The position numbers were made by a program, and so were the translations under genes. A stretch of 64,000 bases of DNA, from the NCBI RefSeq assembly GCF_910592395.1, contig NC_088323.1, positions 9,360,001 to 9,424,000 of the forward strand, read 5' to 3'. Positions 44,639 to 52,482 of this stretch are shown one piece after another; position 1 is the stretch's first letter; every line of letters starts with the position of its first letter. Source of the DNA: Lineus longissimus. Lineage: Eukaryota; Nemertea; Pilidiophora; Heteronemertea; Lineidae. Below the pieces are notes generated by a model. That model was not told where the DNA came from and ran no database searches. It saw only the letters and a program-made list of their open reading frames with translations.

Positions 44639-45205
44639 ATGGAACTTGAAACTGTAACTGATACTACTCGAGATATGCTCTCAGGACAAAGTCCGACTAG
44701 GACTACGTCCAGTGAACAAAGTTCGACTAAAGTTTCAGTGTCTAAGAAACCTCGATCAGAGAAACAATTAGCATGGTCTAGAGAACTGGGTAGAAGATCT
44801 AAGGAATTTAAGAGGATAAAAAAGGATAAGACGACATTTAAAGTACAGGACTCCTCACCAAAAAACAGAGTTGTGGAAAAGGAGGAAGAAGAAGTAGAGA
44901 AAGAAGAACCACAATCTCAAAATACTGATGTATCACTGCGTGAATCTAGTAGTAATACTTATGTCTATGTACTAGGTTTAGGTGCCGTTATTTTAGCAGC
45001 ATTCATTATGTTTAAGAAACTTCCTAAAAAAGTAAGTAAAGAGCAGCGATCAGGCTTGAATCGAGCTATGCTCTCAGGACAAAGTCCTAATCGAACTTTG
45101 TTCTCTGGACAAAGTCCGAATGAAGCAGTCATGAAGGGATCAATTAACCCTCTTGTTAAACCTGTAGTTAAAGAGAAGAAATGTACTATTCCTTTAATGG
45201 AATGA
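44639..45205 (+). CDS. Polinton single-pass membrane protein
   Basis: A 188-aa protein. Its ATG is in GATAAATG context. The basic N-terminal half has repeat-derived text (RDMLSGQSPT, RTTSSEQSST), an acidic KEEEEVEKEE stretch, a membrane segment near 105-127 (YVYVLGLGAVILAAFIMF), and a second repeat-derived block (NRAMLSGQSPNRTLFSGQSP). The last 20 bp overlap, tail to tail, the ORF on the other strand. Function unknown; possibly a virion membrane or host-interaction protein. Confidence 0.7.
   Translation: MELETVTDTTRDMLSGQSPTRTTSSEQSSTKVSVSKKPRSEKQLAWSRELGRRSKEFKRIKKDKTTFKVQDSSPKNRVVEKEEEEVEKEEPQSQNTDVSLRESSSNTYVYVLGLGAVILAAFIMFKKLPKKVSKEQRSGLNRAMLSGQSPNRTLFSGQSPNEAVMKGSINPLVKPVVKEKKCTIPLME
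44668..44726 (+). repeat. double-hairpin palindromic repeat, two units, in frame
   Basis: Unit + 44668-44696 (GAGA-TAT-GCTC, GGAC-AAA-GTCC) and unit - 44699-44726, where the second stem is GAAC-AAA-GTTC, a compensated change. The minus unit reads AGT-GAA where the consensus would give TGA. Confidence 0.93.
45061..45119 (+). repeat. double-hairpin palindromic repeat, two units, in frame
   Basis: Units 45061-45089 (GAGC-TAT-GCTC) and 45091-45119 (GAAC-TTT-GTTC, compensated), each followed by GGAC-AAA-GTCC. Confidence 0.95.
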
Positions 45206-46199
45206 TCTCATCAGGTGGTCGAGCAGAGCTCTCAGGACGAAGTCCGTCTAGGACAAAGGCCAGAGAGCAAAGCTCGATTCTTAACTCTAAAGAAACCTCT
45301 GTTCCTCTGAAATTAACTAGCTTACCATTCTCATCAGTGATTTCGAATTTTATGTGATTAGTACACTTATTTATCGTTTTCTTACAATTCGGTTCGTATC
45401 GCTGCATTTTTATTTGGTCACCATCTTCTACAGGTATGATGCAGAAAATGTTAGATGGTTTATTGTTGTAGAGGGTCTTAGCTTTGTCAACCAAATTAGC
45501 TTGCAGGAATAGATATTTCCTGTAAAAGTTGAGTGGTCTTGTGGAGTAGTATTTTCCTTTCTTGGTGAATTTAGTTTGCTTAAAGCCAAACCACTCATTC
45601 ACCACTGTGAGCTGTTTTTCTATCACCTCTCTTATGGTTTTGCTTATTTGAAAACCTTCTGTGTTTCTCTCAATCTTGATTTTTTCATTTTTATCTAACT
45701 TGTCTACTTTCAGAGGGTACTCTTTATCCTCTGTAAGTTCAAGGGTTATGTAATTATTGTTATCACAGTAAATTTTCACATGGCTAATTCCAATTTCTTT
45801 TATGTATTTTTGCCATACCTCACAAAACTCACTTAAACTAAAATGTCGAGAGTATGGAAATGTGTATTGAGTAATGGTGTCTTTAGTTGTGGTAGATTCA
45901 TTTTCCAAATGCCGTTCGCAAATTTTCATGACTTCCTTTTCAAGTGTATCTGTTTCAAGTCCAGGAGCAAATAATGTCCTACACCATAATTGTTTATCTA
46001 AGGGCTCATGTGTTGTAATTCTGGTTATTTCGACTAGAAATGAGAAAATCCTGACTCCCTCTGGTAGAAAATCACCTGTCCACCATGAATTGTAAAAGGT
46101 TATCGATTTCAAAGTAATGGATTTTATGTCTAATTGGTCTGTTAAGTAGTACTTAAATTTGGCTTCATTACATTCTTGTTCATTGATTATGAAGTCCAT
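45186..46199 (-). CDS. second penton-like / possible attachment protein
   Basis: A 337-aa protein. The N-terminus (FKYYLTDQLDIKSITLKSIT then FYNSWW) and the C-terminal strand pair (HIKFEITDENGKLVNFRGTE then VSLELRI) match in pattern the ends of the minor capsid gene at 54792-55559 (SITLTFAVIPCTFYNI; LNIRLTDEKGDIIDLNGHNV then QYQLVL). The middle is longer and different. I infer a jelly-roll paralogue that could form the penton base or a vertex/fibre protein. The last residues are from the palindromic repeat (GLRPESSARP). Start context ATAGAAATG. Divergent to polymerase with 56 bp between starts. Confidence 0.6.
   Translation of the reverse strand: MDFIINEQECNEAKFKYYLTDQLDIKSITLKSITFYNSWWTGDFLPEGVRIFSFLVEITRITTHEPLDKQLWCRTLFAPGLETDTLEKEVMKICERHLENESTTTKDTITQYTFPYSRHFSLSEFCEVWQKYIKEIGISHVKIYCDNNNYITLELTEDKEYPLKVDKLDKNEKIKIERNTEGFQISKTIREVIEKQLTVVNEWFGFKQTKFTKKGKYYSTRPLNFYRKYLFLQANLVDKAKTLYNNKPSNIFCIIPVEDGDQIKMQRYEPNCKKTINKCTNHIKFEITDENGKLVNFRGTEVSLELRIELCSLAFVLDGLRPESSARPPDEIIPLKE
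45219..45277 (+). repeat. double-hairpin palindromic repeat, two units, in frame
   Basis: Unit + 45219-45247 and unit - 45250-45277 at the C-terminal codons of the minus-strand ORF, translated there as ELCSLAFVLDGLRPESSAR. Confidence 0.95.
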
Positions 46200-46255
46200 T
46201 TCTATTTAATTCAAGAGATTTATTGAATTTAATAAATTTTAATCTAATAAATAGA

Positions 46256-49200
46256 ATGACTGATAAGAATCAGAAAATACTTTGCACTACATGTGACAAG
46301 TACATATCCTACAATAATATGGCTATTCACAGGAGAACCAAAGGTCACTTAAGTAAATTAAATCCGGATTATGTCCCTATTGCTCAACCCCGAGCCCCAT
46401 CACTGATCCCTAACACTATGGATAAGAAACTTGCATTTGAGGAAAATGAGCTAGATGGCATAAAGAAAGTGAGTGGAATAGAAATAGTAAAACAATTTGG
46501 AAAGCCTGTAATCACCATTAGTTTGAAGATTGACAGAGAAGCTAAACAGGTGTATGAATACAGAGGTAAATTAGAGGAGGTATTATTTCAACTCAATGAT
46601 TACCATCACAAAATTAGCATATCAGTATTTGCTCAGTTTGATCGTCAGGGTGAAAGTGTAACACACCCCATACAGTCTCCAATGGAAAGCATAATTTCAA
46701 GGAACCAGGCAATTTATGCCATAACCAACCAGTTAAACTACATTAAGACACAGATTGAGGAAAGGTACTTTCAAGGTTCTGGACTTACTTTAAATAAAAT
46801 AGAGTCTTGTAACATGACCATCTGTTCTTACAAGAGGTGTAAAGGTGGTCATTACACTAAATTACCATTTAAAACAAAAGCAGTAATAAATGTGGAATCA
46901 AATGACAATAAATGTTTTCTCTGGTCTTTATTGGCCGCTAAATATCTGAAAGAAAATCCAGAGACGGACTTTGTCCTGAGAGCAGAGCTCGAGAGTACAT
47001 TAAATATTACTACCGATATGCTACAAATGACTTCGTCACGAGAACAGAGTTCGAAAACTACTGATATCAAAATCAAATCATTTCCTGTATGTATTCAAAA
47101 GGATATTCCTAAGATAGAGAGTGATAATAATCTCAAGATTAATGTGTTCAAGTTAGAGAACGAATGGGCTAAGAGCACCTGTGAGGCAAAACTAGAACCT
47201 CTCTACCTGTCCAAGAATTATGATGATGATGATGTCATCGATCTGTTGTATTTCAAGGACCATTTCATGTACATAAGCGACATCAATCTTTTCTTCAGGA
47301 CACTAACTCATAGAGTGTATCTTTGCAGGAGATGCATGAATTACTTTTACAGGAAGTCAACACTAGATAAACATAAAAAGAAATGTGGAGAACACGATTA
47401 CTGTAAGATTACTTTGCCTCCACCTAACAGTAAATGGTCACAAATTAAATTTGAAAAACACTCATTCAAAAATAGAGTTCCGTTTGTTATCTATGCTGAT
47501 TTCGAAGCGATAAGCACAACAGTCAATGATAACTCGAGCTCTGCTCTCACAACTCAGACAGATACCACTGTTACCACTAAAAAACTTTTTAAACAAAATG
47601 CATCAGCTGTTGGTGTTTATGTTCACTCAGACTACACACACCTTTACAGTAGCCAGTATGTGTCTCACAGGGGTGCTGATGTTGTAGATGTGTTCTGTAA
47701 TTGGTTAATCAGGATGGAAGAACAATTCTCTAATTTATTGAACTGTAACTTTCCTCTAACAATGACAGATGAAGACTCGAGCTCTGCTCTCAGGACGAAG
47801 TCCGACTGGCATAAATATCAATTAGAAACACATTGTTACTATTGTAATCAACCTTTGGGATATGACAAGGTCAAGGATCATGATCACTACTGTGGTAGAT
47901 ATCGAGGTGCTGCTCACAACTCGTGTAATTTGAATGAAAAGAAAGCTATGTTTGTTCCAGTGTTTTTTCACAATCTCAGTAATTACGATTCTCACTTATT
48001 TATTAAAGAATTAATGACTAAGCTACCGAAGTACAAGAAACTGAAAATACTTGCCAAAACATCAGAGGAATACATCTCATTTCAGTTCGGTTGTTTCAGG
48101 TTTTTGGACTCGTACAGATTCCTGCAGTCCAGTTTAGACAACATAACCAAATCAATGTTGGATGATGATTTTAAAATTACCAGACAGCTGTTCCCAAATA
48201 CCACTGACTTTAAGCTATTGAGGAAGAAGGGTTCAGTACCTTACTCTTTTTACACATCACATGAAAGCTACAATGTTACTTACCTAGAAAAGTCTATGTT
48301 TTTTGACGAATTGAAAAATGAAATGGCACCTGATTCTGCCTATGATGAGGCTAAGGTAATATGGGATCATTTCAAGATCAGGAATCACGGTGAGTTCATT
48401 GACCTCTACCTCAAAACTGATGTGATCCTTTTAGCTGATTTATTTGAGAAATTCAGGGATGTCAATTTGAACTACTTTCAGATAGATCCATGTCACTGTT
48501 ACTCGGCACCAGGCCTAACCTGGCAAGCTGGTTTGAAGTACACAGGAATAAACCTAGAACTACTGACTGATACCAACATCTTACTTACTTTTGAGAAAGC
48601 AATACGAGGTGGAATTTCGGGTGTTATGGGAACAAGACATGTCAAGGCAGATGAACACCACAAACTACTCTACGTAGACGCAAATAATCTCTACGGCTGG
48701 TCCATGATGGAACCTCAACCCTATGGTAGTTTTGAAATGATAGATATTGATCCACTCGAGCTATGCTCTCAGGACAAAGCTCGACTTAACATGAATGTTA
48801 TCAGTATAGAGCAGATTATGGCAATTCCAAGTGATAGTGAGGTAGGGTATTTCTTAGAGGTGGATTTGGAGTATCCAGTAAATATTAAATTTAAGTCAAG
48901 GAACTTTCCATTCTGTCCCGAATCTCTCTTTATTGAAGATGATGAATTAAGTCCTTACCAGAGAGAGTTACTGGGCGATGATAAAAGATCAAATGTAGAG
49001 AAACTAATACTAACACAAAAGGATAAAACTAATTACATAGTGCATTACAGAATGCTACAATTTTACCTCAAGCACGGAATGGTACTTAAGAGGGTTCATT
49101 CAGTGATAAGCTTTAAACAATCAAAGTGGTTAGCACCATACATTGATTTTAACACTAAAAGACGTATGGATTCTAAGACTGATTTTGAGAAAGACTATTT

Positions 49201-50005
49201 TAAGCTCATGAATAATGCGTTCTACGGAAAGACTTGTGAGAATGTAAGGAACAGGGTTGAAATTGAATTTGTATCGGACGGGGAGAGAGCCAGGAATGTA
49301 ATGGCCAATCCCAGGTTTTCATCGATATGCGTATTTGACGAACATAATGCTGCTATTAGCATGAGGAAAACATCAATGAAATTCAACAAACCAATCTACA
49401 TAGGAGCTTCAGTACTTGAATTGTCTAAATTATTAATGTATGAATTCTATTATGAAGTTCTTCAACCGTACTTTGGTGAGAAAAATATTGAACGGCTGTA
49501 TCTAGATACAGATTCCTTTGTACTTAACACTAATACTGATGACTTAACTAAAGACTTAAAGGAGTTGAGACACTATTTTGATTTCAGTAATTATCCAAAA
49601 GATCATCCACTCTATGATACCAGTAAAAAGAAGGTACCAGGCTACTTTAAGGATGAGCTAGGAGGAGTAGAGATGACTGAATTCATTGCCCTGAGAAGTA
49701 AGATGTACGCTTACAGGACAAAAGATTACGATTCTAAGAAATTAAAGGGTATTGCCAAGAATGTAGTAAGGAGAAATATCTCATTTGATGACTATGTTGA
49801 TTGTCTTGAAAAGAGTAGGTCATTTTACCACAAGATGAGACACTTAAGATCAGATAAACACCAAATCTATTTGGAAGAAGTTGACAAAAAAAGCCTCAGT
49901 CCTTTTGATGACAAGAGGTTCATACTTGAAGATGGAATAAGCACCTTACCATTTGGAATGTATTATGAAGGCTACATAGATTACAGCGATTCAAACTTCG
50001 CTTGA
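46256..50005 (+). CDS. POLB: Polinton DNA polymerase B (protein-primed type)
   Basis: A 1249-aa protein. I place the start at the ATG at 46256 (ATAAATAGAATG) because the open frame upstream has only a TTG. N-terminal C2H2 finger (LCTTCDKYISYNNMAIH); a DNKCFLWSLLAAKYL block common in Polinton polymerases; a second Cys finger (YLCRRCMNYFYRKSTLDKHK). Exo I is FVIYADFEAI (D415, E417). An endonuclease VII-like zinc patch follows (C527, C530, DHDHYCGRYRGAAHNSCN). Exo II is HNLSNYDSHLF; Exo III is YLKTDVILLADLF. Pol A is DANNLYGWSM (D808), Pol B is KLMNNAFYGKT (K983), Pol C is DTDS (D1084), then SKMYAYR. All catalytic residues are present. It replicates the element using a terminal protein primer. 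Several palindromic repeats lie in frame in linkers, and the stop is directly followed by another. Confidence 0.97.
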   Translation: MTDKNQKILCTTCDKYISYNNMAIHRRTKGHLSKLNPDYVPIAQPRAPSLIPNTMDKKLAFEENELDGIKKVSGIEIVKQFGKPVITISLKIDREAKQVYEYRGKLEEVLFQLNDYHHKISISVFAQFDRQGESVTHPIQSPMESIISRNQAIYAITNQLNYIKTQIEERYFQGSGLTLNKIESCNMTICSYKRCKGGHYTKLPFKTKAVINVESNDNKCFLWSLLAAKYLKENPETDFVLRAELESTLNITTDMLQMTSSREQSSKTTDIKIKSFPVCIQKDIPKIESDNNLKINVFKLENEWAKSTCEAKLEPLYLSKNYDDDDVIDLLYFKDHFMYISDINLFFRTLTHRVYLCRRCMNYFYRKSTLDKHKKKCGEHDYCKITLPPPNSKWSQIKFEKHSFKNRVPFVIYADFEAISTTVNDNSSSALTTQTDTTVTTKKLFKQNASAVGVYVHSDYTHLYSSQYVSHRGADVVDVFCNWLIRMEEQFSNLLNCNFPLTMTDEDSSSALRTKSDWHKYQLETHCYYCNQPLGYDKVKDHDHYCGRYRGAAHNSCNLNEKKAMFVPVFFHNLSNYDSHLFIKELMTKLPKYKKLKILAKTSEEYISFQFGCFRFLDSYRFLQSSLDNITKSMLDDDFKITRQLFPNTTDFKLLRKKGSVPYSFYTSHESYNVTYLEKSMFFDELKNEMAPDSAYDEAKVIWDHFKIRNHGEFIDLYLKTDVILLADLFEKFRDVNLNYFQIDPCHCYSAPGLTWQAGLKYTGINLELLTDTNILLTFEKAIRGGISGVMGTRHVKADEHHKLLYVDANNLYGWSMMEPQPYGSFEMIDIDPLELCSQDKARLNMNVISIEQIMAIPSDSEVGYFLEVDLEYPVNIKFKSRNFPFCPESLFIEDDELSPYQRELLGDDKRSNVEKLILTQKDKTNYIVHYRMLQFYLKHGMVLKRVHSVISFKQSKWLAPYIDFNTKRRMDSKTDFEKDYFKLMNNAFYGKTCENVRNRVEIEFVSDGERARNVMANPRFSSICVFDEHNAAISMRKTSMKFNKPIYIGASVLELSKLLMYEFYYEVLQPYFGEKNIERLYLDTDSFVLNTNTDDLTKDLKELRHYFDFSNYPKDHPLYDTSKKKVPGYFKDELGGVEMTEFIALRSKMYAYRTKDYDSKKLKGIAKNVVRRNISFDDYVDCLEKSRSFYHKMRHLRSDKHQIYLEEVDKKSLSPFDDKRFILEDGISTLPFGMYYEGYIDYSDSNFA
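46965..47054 (-). repeat. double-hairpin palindromic repeats, two separate units in polymerase
   Basis: Units 46965-46992 (translated DFVLRAELES) and 47027-47054 (MTSSREQSSK). In the second, both stems carry compensated changes (TGAC/GTCA and GAAC/GTTC), and the base change removes the TGA expected in this frame. Confidence 0.94.
47534..47805 (+). repeat. palindromic repeats in polymerase, one partial and one full
   Basis: Partial unit at 47534-47550 (GAGC-TCT-GCTC only; SSSAL) and full unit at 47777-47805 (SSSALRTKSDW). The unique polymerase sequence lies between them. Confidence 0.9.
48756..48784 (+). repeat. palindromic repeat in polymerase palm region
   Basis: GAGC-TAT-GCTC then GGAC-AAA-GCTC, where the second stem no longer pairs and looks like a fusion of two unit halves. 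Translated LELCSQDKARL, between the Pol A motif and the next conserved block. Confidence 0.9.
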
Positions 50006-50006
50006 G

Positions 50007-50110
50007 TCCGACTTCGTCCTGAGAGCATAGCTCGAGTTGCAAAATCATTATTCGGACTTTGTCCTGAGAGCATAGCTAGATTAGGACTACGTCCAGAGAA
50101 CAAAGTTCGA
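50007..50110 (-). repeat. palindromic repeat cluster after polymerase
   Basis: Units at 50007-50035, 50053-50080 (both minus) and 50084-50110 (minus, with GAAC-AAA-GTTC). It begins two bases after the polymerase stop and is intergenic. Confidence 0.93.
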
Positions 50111-50215
50111 TTAAACTAATGAATAGGGTGGTGCTGATGGTAGTGCTACTTGGTGAAATTCACCCCTAACACCGAAGTCATGGTGATAGTGATAGTGATA
50201 CACCACATTAGGATT

Positions 50216-50289
50216 AGGACTTTGTCCTAGTCCGACTTCGTCTTGAGAGCATAGCTCGAGTCGAACTTTGTTCTCTGGACGTAGTCCGG
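50216..50289. repeat. palindromic repeat cluster downstream of the 219-aa gene
   Basis: Half unit GGAC-TTT-GTCC (50216-50227), minus unit 50231-50259 and plus unit 50261-50289 (GAAC-TTT-GTTC, GGAC-GTA-GTCC). It lies between convergent genes and could also act as a transcription terminator. Confidence 0.93.
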
Positions 50290-50301
50290 GTCCTGTTTGA
50301 T

Positions 50302-50961
50302 TTACTGAACTTTTAGTTTTTCTAGCATCTCTGTCTGTGCTAGTTTTTTTCCTTCTTCTAAAAAAGTCTTCTTTAAAGACTCTACATCAACAGCTGAACT
50401 TGCCTCCCTTTTTTTTTTCCTAATGGCATTTTTCATCGAAATGTATTTCTCCTTCTCCTTGAGAATCAAAGTAAACTCATCTGTAGATATGTGAGAATCG
50501 GTTAAGGCTTTACTAACCAAATCATTGATTGTGTTCAGTTTTGAAATTGCCAACATTCTGATATTCTCATGCTTTTCAATTTTCCTTAGAATATTCTTTT
50601 TCTCCCAGCCTAAGGCTGATGAAATAATGGCACTACCTATTGTTACGCCACCCAAAGCTAAGCCTATCGGTGCCGTGATGACACCAGCTAGAGCGGAAAC
50701 ACCAACAGATCCGGCTGCTACGCTAGTTAAATTAAGGAAATGGCTAATGCCAGTAATTACGCTAAATGCTTTTTTGTACTTTGAAAATATCTTTCTTCTA
50801 AATTCAATCTCGCTTTCTAAGAAACTCTTAACCTCACATATTTGTTGTAGTCTGAAAGCCTGAGGGTTACTTTCTGTATGCTTTTCAGACCTTTCATAGT
50901 TCAATTGACTTTCAGAGTTTAAATTATTTAAATCTGGATGAACCTTATTGTCTCCATCCAT
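50302..50961 (-). CDS. conserved Polinton protein with central hydrophobic hairpin
   Basis: A 219-aa protein starting in TTAAATG context. The N-terminal helix FLESEIEFRRKIFSKYKKAF is followed by two small-residue hydrophobic segments (about 75-115, SVGVSALAGVITAPIGLALG) and a long charged helical region with KHENIRMLAISKLNTINDLV and ILKEKEKYISMKNAIRKKKR. This layout matches a common Polinton gene of unknown role. The glycine-rich hairpin flanked by helices suggests a membrane-inserting or membrane-bending protein. Confidence 0.8.
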   Translation of the reverse strand: MDGDNKVHPDLNNLNSESQLNYERSEKHTESNPQAFRLQQICEVKSFLESEIEFRRKIFSKYKKAFSVITGISHFLNLTSVAAGSVGVSALAGVITAPIGLALGGVTIGSAIISSALGWEKKNILRKIEKHENIRMLAISKLNTINDLVSKALTDSHISTDEFTLILKEKEKYISMKNAIRKKKREASSAVDVESLKKTFLEEGKKLAQTEMLEKLKVQ

Positions 50962-50965
50962 TTAA

Positions 50966-51235
50966 TTAGTGGGAATAACTAGAATCAGTTGTTCTGTCAT
51001 TTCTAGTGTTTAGTGTTGATCCTACAGACACTACAGGTTTTTGAAGAACATTAAATTTTAAAGGTTTTTCTGTCCCAGCAGGTTTTTCTGACCCAGCAGG
51101 CCCAGCAGGTTTTAAAGGTTTTTCGGGACCAGGCTCCAACTTTGACTCTACTTCTGCCTCTAATTCTCTATGAAATCGTTCTAATCTTTCTTTCCAATTA
51201 CGTGGTCGTTTTGTGTAACCCCAAGTTCTATTCAT
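50966..51235 (-). CDS. small basic Polinton ORF
   Basis: An 89-aa protein starting MNRTWGYTKRPRNWKERLER in TTAAATG context. It has a Pro/Lys/Gly repeat (EKPLKPAGPAGSEKPAGTEK). It fits tightly between two genes on the same strand (4 bp after its stop the next ATG). No homology recognised; it could be a DNA-binding core or linker peptide, but that is a guess. Confidence 0.55.
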   Translation of the reverse strand: MNRTWGYTKRPRNWKERLERFHRELEAEVESKLEPGPEKPLKPAGPAGSEKPAGTEKPLKFNVLQKPVVSVGSTLNTRNDRTTDSSYSH

Positions 51236-51254
51236 TTAATTAAGTAAAATAAAA

Positions 51255-52394
51255 TCAATTCACTGCAAAGAGTAAATTTCTTTCAAGTCTATTATTCAAC
51301 TTAATCATCTCGTTTATGATTTCTGTCTGACTACATATGTTAATGTTCTGGTTCATTCTCATGTTATTATTTAAATTCGATAATCTATCAAGAAGAATCA
51401 TATTTTCATCACGAAGATAATCCCCGAAATGCTGTGATATCACTATTTTCCAATCTGGTATTACATCCTGGTCTCGAAAGACAAACCAGTTTTCACTTCT
51501 CATTTTTACCATGAAATCCATTGACCTATCCAATTGATCCTTAAATAGTGTGTAGTCTACTTTAGCACTCTTCTGTCTGTTTTCTGTCTTTTCCATTGGT
51601 CTAATGTTAAACCAAGCAAAGCACAGTTCAGGTTTATCTTTGAATTCCTTGATTGGTAAGACATGATCCAACTCTTCTTCTACTATTCGAACTCTGTTCT
51701 CGGGACTTTGTCCTATTGGAGATAGACTCCTCTGGTACTCTAACCACTGTGAGAAGAAACTGTCTGTACATCCTAGATTGAATGATGAATTACCGGTCAG
51801 ACTTCGTCTTGAGAGCATAGCTCGATTACACTCTCCCTTAGAAATGCGGTTTAGACCAACTCTAATTTTGTGTCTGTCTCTATTACCATTTTGGTCAAGG
51901 TAATCCTTTTTGTAATATGAATTAAAACATGATCTGCAGTTACCTCTATTTCCGTCTTTACCAAATTCACCATCACTTAGTAATTTATTTTCATAACATT
52001 TATTACATCCCTTGATTTTACTTGAACCACATTCTTTACAGTAATCAAGTAGTTTATTACGCCTGTTCTTTTCAAAATTAATTTCAGGTTTCTTTTCACA
52101 GCACTTAACACAATAAATTGTAGGTTGATTTATCATATTTTGATTTTCCATATTTTGATTTTCCATATTTTGATTTTCCATGTTTTGATTTAAGATAAAC
52201 TGATTTATCATATTTTGATTTAACATAATCTGATTTATCATATTTTGATTTAACATATAATGTTGATGCAAATAATACAAAAACTTCTGAATATTTTGAT
52301 TCATCATATTATCATGATTCATCATATTATTCTGATTCATCACACCATTTTGATTCATCATACCATTTTGATTATCAAATATTGCTCCATCCAT
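51255..52394 (-). CDS. HNH-type nuclease with zinc fingers and Met-Asn-Gln repeat
   Basis: A 379-aa protein. Residues 1-90 are repeats of MNQN/MINQ/MENQ. Four Cys pairs follow (95/98, 119/122, 130/133, 153/156). From about 205 there is GCTDSFFSQWLEYQ and then LDHVLPIKEF (D243, H244), FAWFNIRPM (N263) and ENRQKS (N272), the His-Asn-(Asn) arrangement of HNH/His-Me finger nucleases found in large DNA viruses. It may nick DNA during replication, resolve intermediates, or act as a homing-type nuclease. Two palindromic repeat copies lie in linkers on either side of the GCTDSF block. Confidence 0.75.
   Translation of the reverse strand: MDGAIFDNQNGMMNQNGVMNQNNMMNHDNMMNQNIQKFLYYLHQHYMLNQNMINQIMLNQNMINQFILNQNMENQNMENQNMENQNMINQPTIYCVKCCEKKPEINFEKNRRNKLLDYCKECGSSKIKGCNKCYENKLLSDGEFGKDGNRGNCRSCFNSYYKKDYLDQNGNRDRHKIRVGLNRISKGECNRAMLSRRSLTGNSSFNLGCTDSFFSQWLEYQRSLSPIGQSPENRVRIVEEELDHVLPIKEFKDKPELCFAWFNIRPMEKTENRQKSAKVDYTLFKDQLDRSMDFMVKMRSENWFVFRDQDVIPDWKIVISQHFGDYLRDENMILLDRLSNLNNNMRMNQNINICSQTEIINEMIKLNNRLERNLLFAVN
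51687..51715 (+). repeat. palindromic repeat in HNH gene
   Basis: GAAC-TCT-GTTC, GGAC-TTT-GTCC. Read on the minus strand as SPIGQSPENRVRI. Confidence 0.92.
51799..51826 (-). repeat. palindromic repeat in HNH gene
   Basis: Minus unit read in the ORF as NRAMLSRRSLTG. Loop TAT in the first stem; the second stem has one mismatch. Confidence 0.9.
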
Positions 52395-52482
52395 TTCTTT
52401 CTTTATTTAGTAGGACATTTTTTTTTTAAATTACGTTTTTCGAACTTGTTCTTGTGACTTAAGTCACTTTAGAGACTTTATT

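Noticed and set aside
45874-46095. Plus-strand frame opposite the 337-aa gene
   Set aside because: Antisense shadow without start context or motif.
46223-46255. Upstream extension of polymerase B to 46223
   Set aside because: The frame is open but begins with TTG; the first ATG at 46256 fits the element's ATAGAATG start context.
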